Assembly (NCBI RefSeq): GCF_000143415.4
Contig: NW_003314318.1
Location: forward strand, 918,184 to 982,183
Direction of reading: 5' to 3'
Length of the DNA stretch: 64,000 nucleotides
Source: Selaginella moellendorffii
Lineage: Eukaryota > Streptophyta > Lycopodiopsida > Selaginellales > Selaginellaceae
Under the pieces are notes generated by a model, which worked only from the letters and a program-made list of their open reading frames with translations, was not told the origin of the DNA and ran no database searches. Made by a program: the position numbers and the translations under genes. Positions 32,085 to 43,055 of this stretch are shown here, piece by piece (position 1 is the first letter of the stretch; each line of letters starts with the position of its first letter).

Positions 32085-35000
32085 ATGGAATCGCCACGGA
32101 TGGATCCGGCTGCCGGGGATGTCGAAGAGATTATCAACGCATTGGATCCGAATTCGTCGGTGGAGCTGGACCTCGCGTGGCTACGCGGCGTCCTGGAGAA
32201 TGTGAGTGTTTCTTGGTATAGGCGATTCTTTTTCACAGTAGCTGTGGCCGCTCTTCAGGTCCAAATCCATAGCTTCCAGCGGCGGCACTGTGGGCGTTTG
32301 GAGGAATTGCTGACGCGGCTCCAATCTATTCAGCGTCCTGAAATTCTCGTGACTGAGGAGTTTTTCGAAGCGCTGGCGAAGCTCTATGATAATCTTGTCA
32401 CTGGGGATTTCACTCGGAGGGAGGTCTTGTCGTTGAATTTGCAGCTTTTGTTTGTCATCGAAGATCTAAGCGATCATCCTCAAGGTGAGCGGTCGTATGT
32501 AGAGATGAGGCCTTAGTGATTTTCCTTTTTCTTTCGTTACACAGGCAAAGTTCTTTCTGGGAAGCACTTCATCACCAGGCTTCTTACGTTGGCTTGCGCT
32601 AAGTCGGGGTCTTTAAAACTCAAGCGGGCTTCTGTGGAGACTCTTTGTGCCTTGATTACTCGATCGGCCGAGAACCAGAAGTTTCTGATACTTCACGTGA
32701 CTGGATGGTGAGTTCGGCTATGCATTCCAGTTTACGTTTCTAACGTTTTCATGCAGCTACAAGCTTTTCAAGGTTTTTCTCCCGAAGTGTGGAGACTTCC
32801 AACTTCAAGCTAGTGCTGCGGAGATACTTTTTCGATTAACAAGGAGACACAAGAGGCTCCTGGATATAGTCGATGACGATGCTGCGAAGAGGGCAATGCT
32901 ATCCATGCACGAGATGAAAAGGCCAGATGTCAAGACCGGCATTAGGAACTTCGTTAACTTGGTCAATGAGTCCCTGGGAGCATCGAGAAGGTGAGAGCAG
33001 AGTGCTGACTTTCTGACTCACTGTGCGGATTTTTCTATGCTGTAGCGTTCATTCCTTTCGAGCCTTACAAGTTTTCATCGATGGCAACGAACATACTCCT
33101 CACGAAGAAGTATGGGTGCATATCGGAGTGGATCATATCAGCTACTACACAAACTCACCAAGCAAAGTAAGAGAGTGCAATTACAATCAAAGTTGTTTCT
33201 GAGGTCAAACTTAACAGGAGTTTGAAGGCGCTGCAGAGATAATGGATTTTGATTTTAAGAATATCAAAGAGATCAAAGGTGAGTTACACTCACAAGTACG
33301 GCTAAGCTAGCTATGATGATTTAGTGCTCTCCTCGTCATCTTTGGAGCTCGTTATTTGGAAGCCTCAGGACGATGCTGCCGTTCCAACAAGAACTATAGC
33401 ACGCTTTCGGTTTTCTTCAGAAGGTATGCGTTGGTTTATCGAATGAGCGGTTCTAAAGTCTTTTGCCTGGATGAAGATGCAAGGCTCGCTTATGAGTGCT
33501 GCAGGGCAAGGCTGTCCTCGCTAAATGCAACAGTTCCACCATCAAGTAGTCAGATTCCTTGGACGGGCAAGACATCAATAGGAATTGCGGTGCCTCTGCC
33601 AAGAATTACAGACTTCCCAATCATGTCCGGTTGCGCAGACGACAAAACTACAAGAGGTAGCGGTTTTCTCCGAGAAAGGTTTTCTTCTAAATTCTCAAGT
33701 TTCTATTTGTAGATGTACTTGTACCAACGACTATCGACAACGTAGTACCAGGGCTTGATACGGACACTAAAGGTAGAGGTCTTTTGTAATATCCCTGTTT
33801 GGTGCCAGCGGCTGTTGACTTACCCTTAGACAACGTGAAAGTTCCGCATTCGCCGGAGGTACCCTCTCATTCAATTCCCGATGTAGCAGAGGTTGAGGAA
33901 AAAGAAAACGTTGGCCACCTTCGTAGCAAGTTGAAGGCTATGCTTGATGGACCAACAAAGAAAGCGATCGACAAACTCAAGGTCATCCAAGGTATCAAAG
34001 AAGTTCTGTAATACATTGGTAATTCTGTTTTTTCTTGTGGCAGAGAGAAGTCCCAGCGTGCAAAGGCAGATCCAGGCCCCGATTCACACTAGAGCACGAG
34101 GTACTACGATGCCAGCTTATTATCATTCTTTAACAGCACTATTTGCAGGTCGGCCGAGGAAGAAAGCGGCGCCTAAAACACAGAAGCCAGGTAGGCGAAT
34201 CAGGTACCTATTGATAGTGCTGAATGCTTTACATTGCAGAGGAAAAGGTTTTATGTGCAGTCGAGCTATCAGAAAATGACAAACCCACCAAGCTGTTTCG
34301 TGAGAGGAAGCTTCCTCCAAGACCAACCAAAGAGGCTGCAGCACCACTTAAGCCATTGTTTAGCGCCACGAAAGAGATGATAGCAGAAGGTAACCTCTGA
34401 TTATTATTCTTGACTTGTCGTTAAGGTTTCATGTGCAGTCGAGCTATCAGAAAACGATAAACCCGCCAAGCTGTTTCGTGAGAGGGAGCTTCTTCCAGCA
34501 CCAAACAATGACGCTGCACCACCGCTGGAATTTGGCAACCCATTGGTTAGCGCCACGAAAGGGATTATAGCAGAAGGTAACCTCTGATTATTATCCTCGA
34601 TTTGTCGCTAAGGTTTTATGTTCAGAATATGACAAACCCGCCAAGCTGTTTCGTGAAAGGGAGCTTCCTCCAGCACCAACCAATGACGCTGCACCACTTG
34701 AATTTGGCAAGCCATTGTTTAACGCCACGAAAGAGATGGTAGTAGAAGGTAACCTCGGAGTACTTGTCTTTAAGATCGCTAAGGTTTTATGTGCAGTCGA
34801 TCTCTCAGTAAATGACAGACCCGCCAAGCTGTTTCGTGAGAGGCCAGCACCAAGCAATGACGCTGCACCACCACTTGAATTTGGCAAGCCATTGATTAGC
34901 GCCACGAAAGAGATGGTCGTAGAAGGTAATCTTGGAGTACTTGTCTTTAAGATCGCTAAGGTTTAATGTGCAGTCGAGCTCTCAGAAAATGACAGACCCG

Positions 35001-36046
35001 CCAAGCTGTTCCGTGAGAGGGAGCTTCCTCCAGCACCAAGCAATGACGCTGCACCACCAGTTGAATTTGGCAAGCCATTGTTTAGCGCCACGAAAGAGAT
35101 GACAGAGATCAAGACCCGGCGGCGCAGGCGGTATACACTTGCAGAGTTGACAAGCGGCATAGAACACGTGAATTTGGCTTCAGAAACAAAGCGTCCAAAA
35201 TTTGAGAAGGACAACAGTGTTACTCCAGAGTCTCCAATTTGCGATCCCTGCGATGATGATGACATGGATCGGTAAAAATTCTTTGCACCTCAGGATTTGT
35301 ACTGATCGAAACTTCTTTCAGGGTCGTTGTGCTCTTTGCGAACATGCTGAACAAGTTCAAGAAGAAGTTGCAGTCTCGAGTTCGTGATAAAACTGCTCAT
35401 ATAATAACTTCCACCTCGGAGGCGATCAAATCGGAGGCAGCCTCTGTTGAGCTACAGATTAAGAAGGGCACGTACGTAAGCTCTTCATTTGTTGTTGGTA
35501 AGGTTGTGTAACTCCTTTAAACTACAGGGATGATTATGCTCAACAATGTAGAGACAAGCTTGGTCGGATAGAACTGGACCTGCATGGTATGTTAATGTGG
35601 AGCAAACCTGGTTTAGGCTCGCTTCTGATATCATTTTCAGAGAAAGCCAAGAGCTTCAAGAAGCTCTGTGAAGATTTTGACAACTTGTTCAAGCACCACA
35701 GCGAACAATTAGAGCAAATCCAGACTCAGATGGAATGTACTGACGACGAACTCAACGCCTTGTCGGAAAAACGAAGTAGGCTCTTTCTCTCTGTTGCATG
35801 TTTTTACCAAACGAGTGTTTTCTTGGATCAGAGCTAACACAGAGAAAATTGATTGCGCAAATGCAAATGAGGGGCGAAGAACTTCTCAGCGAAGCAGAAT
35901 CCAAGATTCTTGCCGTCCGAAAGGTTTGTTGAATGTAGCCGGTTTTAAAACTGCGAGTGTATTAACACTGCTCACAGGCTGCCAAGCACATGCAGGGCTT
36001 CAAGGAAATACTCCAGCAACTGGTAATGGACACTGTAGAGTTATAA
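32085..36046 (+). CDS. SYCP2-like meiotic chromosome-axis protein with tandem exon repeats
   Basis: 22 exons joined in phase: 32085-32201, 32259-32484, 32545-32707, 32757-32990, 33046-33166, 33218-33278, 33325-33423, 33477-33656, 33713-33772, 33809-33991, 34044-34100, 34149-34190, 34240-34389, 34439-34576, 34626-34748, 34797-34925, 34974-35271, 35322-35471, 35528-35586, 35641-35775, 35832-35923, 35978-36046; 961 residues. The N-terminal half resembles animal SYCP2: an armadillo-like region (FQLQASAAEILFRLTRRHK, IRNFVNLVNESLG) followed by an Spt16M-like domain (EEVWVHIGVDHISYYT, IKVLSSSSLELVIWKP). The middle is disordered and basic. The C-terminus is a coiled coil (LNKFKKKLQSR, KLTQRKLIAQMQMRGEELL). 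In plants the coiled-coil part corresponds in role to ASY3. A meiotic role is inferred from this architecture. Confidence 0.8.
34240..35100 (+). repeat. five tandem copies of an exon-plus-intron unit inside the SYCP2-like gene
   Basis: Exons beginning at 34240, 34439, 34626, 34797 and 34974 each encode about 41-46 residues of the form (V)ELSENDKPAKLFRERELPP, then an AP/EFGKP stretch ending SATKEM. Intervening introns of 47-49 nt are also nearly the same (GTAACCTC... GGTTTTATGTGCAG). All internal units are phase 1-1, so copies can be gained or lost without frame shift. The first copy has a longer 5' part (EEKVLCAVELSEND). Confidence 0.92.
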
Positions 36047-36587
36047 ATTGCGGGGTCGTTTAGCATCCGTTAATAAGAAAAAAATTGTAGTGTACTTGAA
36101 AATCTTCTTCTGAGTGTACAAGAAAAACTCACTTGATAATCTTCTAGAGTTCATGTAAGACCCTCGCAATTGACTTTCAAAGCTCACATTTGGCAACCCA
36201 AACCATACTTCATCATATTAATTAAATGTAATAGTCCTATACTCATCTAACCACTCTTTGTCATATCTACATCTAAATTGTTGGATTCCTCACCATGAGA
36301 TCATACATTACCTAGTTGAAAGACAAACCATCAATGCACCAGAATTGCTGACAACTTTCTATTAAAAACCTACTGAGCAAACTAAGGGTGAAAACTTGAG
36401 TCGAGTGCAAAGAATTTCTATCTGCACTGTGGATTGTAGTAAATTAATAATTGAAAAATATTTTTTCTTTTAATATATTTCTTTCTTAATCTTTTCAAAG
36501 ATCCTCCAAACACTACCAAATGTCATATTTATATTGCATTTATTTGCAAAATTCAAGATTTGCGTTTCTAACTTTTTTTAATAGAAG

Positions 36588-37958
36588 CTAGAACTTCTCG
36601 GAATTTTTCTTCAGTTCATGGCACGCTTTCTTGAGCAGGGCAAGGTCACGGGCAGTAGCTTCATACCACTCTTGAGACAAAACCTGCATAACTCGGGCTC
36701 TGCCAAATCCAACCAGCTTAACACGGAGCTTCCCAGCCTCGTCCACTTTGCTCACAACCTTGGACGTGTTCATGTCGTAGATGGCAATCCCCCGCTTGTG
36801 AATCTCGCGCAAGCACTCCATCGCCTGTCTCAGAGTCTCCTCCTGGTCGCTGAAAATGGCCTTGGAAGGATTGGACCACTGCTCCAGCTCGCTGATGCCA
36901 CCGTCGCTCATCATAACGAAGACGAACATCGCCCCCTTGAGGAACCCCCACGACAGAAGCTTGGGAACCGCAGACCCCTGTATGTGCCTGAGCTTCATGT
37001 AGCAATCCACCTCCAGGGCAAGCCTGGACAGAGCGAAATTGGTACCGGCCCTGAACTGACTCGTCAAGTCCCTGATCTTCACCACCACGTCCTGTCCAGC
37101 GTACTTTGCCCGAACGGCCACCACCGTGCGGTTAGTGTTCCCACAGCGATGCAGCGGCAGCGTCTCCACGTCGCTCAGATCCTCGAACTTGAATCCGTCG
37201 TCCGTGACTGCCTTGTCGACGATCTTGCGTGGATCGATGTTGCTCTGCTTGCACACGAGCCCCAGGATCTCCAGGACTGGAGAGTAGTCGAGCTTAGGCA
37301 GCAAGCTCCTCACTTCCGGCGTCAGCAGTGGCAGTCCATGCAAGCTCCTCGCCACCTCCATCGCGAAGCCGAACGCCATGAGCGGATTATCCACGCGCGG
37401 CGAGACCAGGAGCTCATCCGCGGCAGCTCGATAGCACGGCCACGACGAGCTGAGATTCGTGAGCACCCCGACGCGAGCTCCCGTTATCTCCATGTAGTTG
37501 ACGAGCCGGTCTTGCACGAGCTCCAGCTTCTCGGGCAGGTTGAAGAAGTCGAGCAGGAAGAGCAGCACCGGAGCGTCCAAGCCATGGCGAAACAGACATC
37601 CTTCCGGCCTCGCGATGGTGCCCGATTGGAGGGAGCCAAAGCTTTCGCCTTCACCGCAGAAAACTTTTACCATGTAGAAGAGGTAGTTCCAGCCATAGAT
37701 CCTGAAGAACGAGCCGGTGGGATCGGATTGATCGGGCAGCTGCTCAAACCACGAATCCATGACCGCTGGGATGTCCCAGCTCCTCACACTATAGCCGCCG
37801 CGATGCATCAACTCGCCAAGCGGTGCGAGCGCCTCACTAACCAACCTCTTCTTGACAGCATCAGGGACTTCGGGATAGGGCATCTTCATGGTCTGCTTGA
37901 GAGTTGCCACCGGAAGCTGCTTATGGAAGGTAGTATGCGGATCCTCCTCCTCCGCCAT
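36588..37958 (-). CDS. pseudokinase-like protein
   Basis: Single exon, 456 residues from the ATG at 37958. The first 250 residues are helical and unassigned (FRIYGWNYLFYMVKVFCGEG, GARVGVLTNLSSSWPCYRAA). The C-terminal part resembles a protein-kinase fold: VVVKI supplies the ATP-binding Lys, ALEVDCYMKL the helix-C Glu, and CLREIHKRGIAIYDMNTS the catalytic-loop Asp. The DFG Asp is Gly (KLVGFGRARV), so phosphotransfer is doubtful. I know no named family. Near-identical coding bases (DMNTSKVVSKVD region) recur at about 42990-43055 on the other strand. Confidence 0.7.
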   Translation of the reverse strand: MAEEEDPHTTFHKQLPVATLKQTMKMPYPEVPDAVKKRLVSEALAPLGELMHRGGYSVRSWDIPAVMDSWFEQLPDQSDPTGSFFRIYGWNYLFYMVKVFCGEGESFGSLQSGTIARPEGCLFRHGLDAPVLLFLLDFFNLPEKLELVQDRLVNYMEITGARVGVLTNLSSSWPCYRAAADELLVSPRVDNPLMAFGFAMEVARSLHGLPLLTPEVRSLLPKLDYSPVLEILGLVCKQSNIDPRKIVDKAVTDDGFKFEDLSDVETLPLHRCGNTNRTVVAVRAKYAGQDVVVKIRDLTSQFRAGTNFALSRLALEVDCYMKLRHIQGSAVPKLLSWGFLKGAMFVFVMMSDGGISELEQWSNPSKAIFSDQEETLRQAMECLREIHKRGIAIYDMNTSKVVSKVDEAGKLRVKLVGFGRARVMQVLSQEWYEATARDLALLKKACHELKKNSEKF

Positions 37959-38116
37959 TCTCTCAAGAACCCTAAAAATGTATCCAAGGTGGCAATGTAA
38001 AAGGATCCTCTTACTTATCATAAACCCTAAATTCTGCCCTAGCGCTGCGCGGCACAAATTCGATCCTCCTGGCACTCACGATTCATCGCCTACAGTGATT
38101 CCTCCTTTCGATCGCG

Positions 38117-39793
38117 ATGGGCATCATCGAGAAAATCAAAGAGATCGAGGCCGAGATGGCCAGGACGCAGAAGAACAAGGCCACAGGTACCGCATTCTAG
38201 TGAAATTTCTCTTATGTTTGAATTTCTCCAGAGTATCACTTGGGGCAGCTCAAGGCCAAGCTTGCGAAGCTGAGGACTCAGCTCCTGGAGCCTCCAAAGG
38301 GATCCAGCGCTGGCGGCGATGGATTTGAAGTCACGAAATTTGGCCATGGTCGCGTTGCTCTCATTGGCTTTCCAAGGTGAAAAATCTCTTTTTTCTTTCC
38401 TTGAGTCGAGTTTTCTTCTTTCTCTATGCAGTGTTGGAAAATCGACGCTGCTAACAATGCTTACTGGGACACACTCCGAAGCAGCATCTTACGAGTTCAC
38501 GACACTGACGTGCATTCCTGGAATCATTTTGTACAACGATGCAAAGATCCAACTTTTGGATCTTCCGGGGATTATCGAAGGTGCTTCTGAAGGGAAAGGC
38601 CGTGGGCGTCAGGTGATCTTGGTTTTTTAGAGAAAAGTTCCACGGCTGCTAACGTTCATACTTGCAGGTTATCGCTGTTGCTAAGTCCTCTGATCTGGTT
38701 TTGATGGTCTTGGACGCTTCAAAGGTAAACTGCCATGTCTGATTCAAGTTTCTTTACTCTGAAAATGCTTCACAGAGTGAAGGGCATAGACAAATTCTCA
38801 CGAGGGAGCTAGAGGCTGTTGGCCTGCGTTTAAACAAAAGACCTCCTTTGGTAAGATTGCAGTACCGTGCAGTCTCTTGTGTTCATTGTGTTTTTCATGT
38901 GGTAGATTTATTTCAAAAGGAAAAAAACCGGAGGAATTGCTTTCAACACAACTGTGCCTTTATCTCATATTGACGAGAAGCTCTGCTACCAGATACTCCA
39001 CGAGTATAAGATTCATAATGCTGAGGTATGTTTGTGGCTTTCAAACCGATAACATCTTCCATTTTCTCTTTCTCATCAGGTTTTGTTCCGGGAGGACGCG
39101 ACGGTGGATGACTTCATCGACGTTATAGAGGGAAACAGGAAATATATCAAATGCGTCTATGTCTACAACAAAATCGACGTTGTTGGCATTGACGATGTGG
39201 ATCGATTGTCCAGAAAGCCAAACTCCATCGTCATCAGCTGCAACTTGAAGGTGAGAGAAGGGAAAGTTTTAGTTTGACGAGCTTAACTTCCACTCCACCA
39301 GCTAAACCTGGATCGGCTACTCGCAAAAATGTGGGAGGCCATGGGTCTTGTAAGAGTTTATACGAAGCCTCAAGGTCAGCAACCAGATTTCTCGGAGCCC
39401 GTTGTGTTGTCAACGGTAAGTCCATGAGTTATTCGCCGACGTTTCAGCGATCTTATGGGCCTGCAGGATCGAGGCGGTTGCTGTGTGGAAGATTTTTGCA
39501 ACCATATCCATCGCAGCTTACTCAAAGACGTGAAGTATGTGCTCGTGTGGGGGACAAGCGCCAAGCATTATCCACAGCGCTGTGGAGTGACGCATGTCCT
39601 CCAAGACGAAGACGTTGTCCAGATAGTGAAGAAAAAGGTGAGCTTTGCTCTCTTTATGTCTTTCGAGTTGGCTAAGCTCCCGGCTTTTAAGCAGGAGACC
39701 GAGGAAGATGGAGCCAGGGGGAGATTTAAATCGCATTCCAATGCACCAGCGAGAATTTCCGACAGAGAAAAGAAAGCACCATTGAAAAACTAG
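38117..39793 (+). CDS. DRG2: developmentally regulated GTP-binding protein (DRG2 subfamily)
   Basis: Ten exons: 38117-38186, 38232-38376, 38432-38612, 38668-38724, 38776-38850, 38906-39025, 39080-39250, 39302-39415, 39467-39637, 39695-39793; 400 residues, as expected for the family. G1 is GFPSVGKST (split by an intron), G3 is [18 protein letters not shown] and G4 is NKID. A C-terminal TGS domain contains [10 protein letters not shown] and [12 protein letters not shown]. The basic tail ([14 protein letters not shown]) is typical of plant members. DRGs bind GTP and associate with ribosomes through DFRP partners. The DRG2 type is chosen from [19 protein letters not shown] and [10 protein letters not shown]. 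It converges with the lipase gene only 41 bp away. Confidence 0.95.
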
Positions 39794-39834
39794 CCTCTCT
39801 ATGCATTAGCCAGAGGTATCTAGTCTTTTTCACA

Positions 39835-40707
39835 CTATCGGATTTCGCCGACCAGACTCACTCCCAGGTCCCAGCAAAGAGGTTTCTTGACGCTCTTCTC
39901 CACCAGAAAGATGACATGCTTCATGAAATGAGTCTTCACGAAGCACTGGAAGCAGTGGTCGGTCTTGATGGAGTGACAATTCTGGCACTGGGAAGGCCGC
40001 ACAGTCTCGTACAAGCACAAAACTCCAACTTGGTTCCTCGCTGGCCACATGATAAAGTCCCACTCATCACCAACAGCGTAAACTTTCCTCTCCTTGGCAG
40101 CTCCCAGATCCAGCGATCTTTTCTCGAGAACTCTGGCCATGGGAGGCGCGCTGAAGCTCACGACTGGAATGACGTTGCCGCTGGCGGAGAAGTGAGCCGA
40201 GACGAGAATCGCTAGAGCGGCTCCCAGGCTGTGTCCCGTGAGAAGAACTGGTGCTCCAGGATTGGCATCCAAGACTTTGCGGGTGTAGCTCACTGCCTGG
40301 GAGAAGTAGTCGAGAGTTTCGCTGGAGAAGTCGTCGCAACTGGTGTCGAGGAGGCTGTCATTGAAGAGAACTTTATCAGCGCACAGATCTGCTCGGCTCG
40401 AGAGGTCCGTTCCTCGGAAGGCAACGATGAGAGCTCCACCACTGCTGTTCTTCTTCTGGTAGACGAGAGCGTGAGCACCGAAGCCTGGAGCGAGCGGCTC
40501 CACAGTGGGAGCTGGGATCCATCCAGCGAGGGGCTTGAGACTTGGATACCTGTAAGTGTTGGCTGCTACCTGGACGATGGGAGACACGAATTCCTTGAAC
40601 TTGGAAGCGTCCAGATCCTGGAGGCTGTTAACGTGGTCCCATTCGCCGCCGCCACCAGCATCGACTGAAACGAAGAAGAAGACGCACAAAACTAGCGTTA
40701 ACGCCAT
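39835..40707 (-). CDS. class-3 lipase (secreted)
   Basis: Single exon, 290 residues from the ATG at 40707. A signal peptide (MALTLVLCVFFFVSVDA) is followed by a class-3 lipase domain with VAFRGTDLSS (oxyanion loop), nucleophile elbow LLTGHSLGAALA, a catalytic Asp candidate in VGDEWDFIMWP and a late His candidate in KTHFMKHV. Cys residues are plentiful at the C-terminus (CLYETVRPSQCQNC, HCFQC), fitting a secreted, disulphide-bonded enzyme. Substrate unknown. The tRNA-Arg gene lies 51 bp upstream on the same strand. Confidence 0.9.
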   Translation of the reverse strand: MALTLVLCVFFFVSVDAGGGGEWDHVNSLQDLDASKFKEFVSPIVQVAANTYRYPSLKPLAGWIPAPTVEPLAPGFGAHALVYQKKNSSGGALIVAFRGTDLSSRADLCADKVLFNDSLLDTSCDDFSSETLDYFSQAVSYTRKVLDANPGAPVLLTGHSLGAALAILVSAHFSASGNVIPVVSFSAPPMARVLEKRSLDLGAAKERKVYAVGDEWDFIMWPARNQVGVLCLYETVRPSQCQNCHSIKTDHCFQCFVKTHFMKHVIFLVEKSVKKPLCWDLGVSLVGEIR

Positions 40708-40758
40708 GCCGCAAAAGAGAGAAGAAAAAAAAAAAAAGAGCCTTTTTATAACCTTAGA

Positions 40759-40831
40759 CGACTCCACTGGGGATCGAACCCAGAATCTCTGGTTCCGTAG
40801 ACCAGCGCCTTATCCATTGGGCCATGGAGTC
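40759..40831 (-). tRNA. tRNA-Arg(ACG)
   Basis: 73 nt, no intron. Acceptor stem GACTCCA/TGGAGTC with discriminator G. Anticodon arm CTGGT-CTACGGA-ACCAG gives anticodon ACG. T-arm CTGGG-TTCGATC-CCCAG. CCA is not encoded, as expected for a nuclear gene. Confidence 0.95.
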
Positions 40832-40902
40832 GCACGTTGTTAGCAAACGCGTTGAGAATCTATGCTTGGACAAAGCATTCGCGCTTTGATGCAAAAGGAC
40901 AC

Positions 40903-42410
40903 TTAAGTTGCCACCGCAGATACATTTTTTAGCGCCTCCAAAACGCTCTCAACCCAGCTGCGAAAGCAAACCTCTGAGAACTCATGGAAGAAAAGATAAG
41001 AAGAGAGCGAGAGAGAGAGAAAGAACAAAAAAATAACAGAAAAGGGGCCAACTTACCCGTCAATTCCAGGATTGTGAGCGTAGAAAATTTTTTCCATGCC
41101 GGCTTTCCTTGCAGCAGCGGCAGACGTGCCTCCAATACAAGCCGCCGCTCCATTCCAGTCGTGTGTTTTCGCAACAAGCTCCATCCACGCCCTGTTTGAC
41201 AAACACTTTTTTTGAGCTTTGGAGTTTTCTAGTTTGGCTTACTTGACAGCGGTGGGAGAAGCAAAGGCTACGACGGAGGCCCGTAGTGCCATTTGGACAT
41301 CACTCTCTGGAAGGACTTTCACAGATTCCTGGCATAGACAAGTGATAAGAAAAAGAAACGAGAAGAGAAATAAAATGGAAGCTTACAGTGGAGTACGTGT
41401 TGAGCCGGCACACCTTGAAACCGCGGTGAGATAGTCCATTTGCTGGAAGACAAAGATACAGTGACGAATAAAAATCGAGAAAGATTTTCTCGTTTTACCA
41501 AGATCGTCACTGGCTTTTAGTGATGCTGGATAGAGAACTTCCAAGGACTGGCCGCCGTCCGGCTTTGGGAGCTCCTCCGCGAGAACTTTAGCGGTTGCTG
41601 GAGGATTGGAAAAGTGTCAAGATTCTGGAAGAGCTTCTTAGATGTCATTAACATTCTCTTCTTCGCTTCTAGAATACCTTGGGAGGAGACGAATCCAACT
41701 TCAAAGTTTGGCTGACTGACAGTGTCACGGAACGCTTGCTTGGTGCCGTCACCAACAACCGCCACTTTGACTTTGGGACAGCCTGCGTTCCTGTTTGGCC
41801 ACAAAACAAATACGTGAATAAAAAAAGTCAAATCGAAAAAAAAAGAGGAACAAGAACAAGAACAAGGACTTACTTCCATTCATTTGCAAAGACAGCAGCA
41901 GCCTCTGGTGATGTCACCACAATCCATTGGAAAGATCGTTCTAAGTTGTCATACAGTTTTGTTTCGTTAAAAGGAAAACTCGGAGAGATATCTCACCTTG
42001 CAATGTCAGTGCCAATCGATGTAAATCAGGACCGGGAGTGTGTTCTATCAAAGGGAGCTCCAAACATTCTATTTGGTGATTACGCTGACAAAGAAAAAAA
42101 AGAAATCAAAGAGAACGTTTGGTGTGATGCGTCAAACAAACCACACCCAATAAATCTCCTCCTCTCGCTCCAAATACTCTCGTGAGCACAGAAACAAAGA
42201 AGAACTCACCAGTGCTTTGATAAGCTTGTCATTCTTGCCGCGCTCCCGGGTGACAACCACGGAATTTCGCCTCTGGCAGCAAATCGTGACACGGGAGGAA
42301 AATGCCGGTGTGGAGCACAACACTACCGCTGTCTGAGCTGCAAAATTTGATACTTTCAGCCCGATTCCCAGGAGATCAAGGCAAATCTCACCTCCGAACG
42401 CGAGCGCCAT
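40903..42410 (-). CDS. HEMD: uroporphyrinogen-III synthase
   Basis: About ten small exons from ATG 42410 to TAA 40905-40903, joined in phase. Recognisable segments in order: VVVTRERGKNDKLIKAL, CLELPLIEHTPGPD, FQWIVVTSPEAAAVFANEW, VKVAVVGDGTKQAF, AEELPKPDGGQSLEVLYPAS, GFKVCRLNTYST, VVAFASPTAVKAWMEL and AACIGGTSAAAARKAG. This is the two-domain HemD fold that closes and isomerises hydroxymethylbilane to uroporphyrinogen III in plastid tetrapyrrole synthesis. The first exon encodes only MALAFG, and the following Ser/Arg-containing stretch would act as transit peptide. The last exon starts at 40957. Confidence 0.93.
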
Positions 42411-42650
42411 AGCCACCAGATCACGAAACCCTAAAGAGAACGCCCATACGTTACGGAAAAAAAGAAGAAAAGAATGCAAACTTGGTTACAAGTCAGTAAA
42501 GGTGGTAGAGTTGTTCTCCCTTGAGAAGCCTTTGGCATAGTTGATCTCTCATGGTGAGAAGGTGTTGATCATCTCCACTGCCATGGTGCCAATTTCAGTG
42601 ACATTTTTTGATCTAGTTGAAGTCTAGTTGAAGAACATTTGATCGCCCAT

Positions 42651-42876
42651 GTACATCAGTTCACTGCTGTGATGGTATGAGCATTCACTCTGCTATCTCT
42701 ATGACTGTAAGAGGTGTGATTCTACCCAGGGCTAATATTGCTCCAGTGTTGCGGTTTGCGCATTTGCTGGGAGCCCTCAAGCTGCAGCATCAGCCCAGGG
42801 TGGAAGTGCACCTGTTACAGTCACAGAGATAGCAGAATGAATGCTCAGATCGTCACAGCAATGAGGTGATGTACTC
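42651..42876. repeat. imperfect foldback, about 90-bp arms
   Basis: The arm at about 42651-42740 (GTACATCAG...TGAGCATTCACTCTGCTATC...CCCAGGG) is the near reverse complement of about 42786-42876 (CCCAGGG...GATAGCAGAATGAATGCTCA...GTAC). The loop of about 45 nt includes CTCCAGTGTTGCGG. No terminal duplication was evident. It could be a MITE or a young miRNA-type hairpin. Confidence 0.75.
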
Positions 42877-42984
42877 GAGATGTTGCAAAAAGAGAGGCAA
42901 TGCCGAGTCAGATCCAGCGCTGGAAAGTTGCTAGAGTACAGTGATCGAAGCTCTTCGAAGCTCCTGGTGCAAGATCCACTTGTG

Positions 42985-43055
42985 AGTGTCCGCGACATGA
43001 ACACGTCCGAAGTTGTGAGCAAAGTCGACGGGGTTGGGAAGCTCCGTGTCTGTCA
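42985..43055 (+). pseudogene. fragment of the pseudokinase-like gene
   Basis: GACATGAACACGTCC followed by GTTGTGAGCAAAGT and GGGAAGCTCCGTGT matches the DMNTSKVVSKVDEAGKLRV-coding part of the gene at 36588-37958, in opposite orientation to it and about 5 kb away. Flanking bases do not match, so this is a short duplicated piece without coding potential. Confidence 0.7.

Noticed and set aside
36618-38000. Plus-strand 460-codon open frame opposite the pseudokinase-like gene
   Set aside because: The opposite strand has kinase-like motifs and a good ATG; this frame is His/Gln/Arg-rich without domain.
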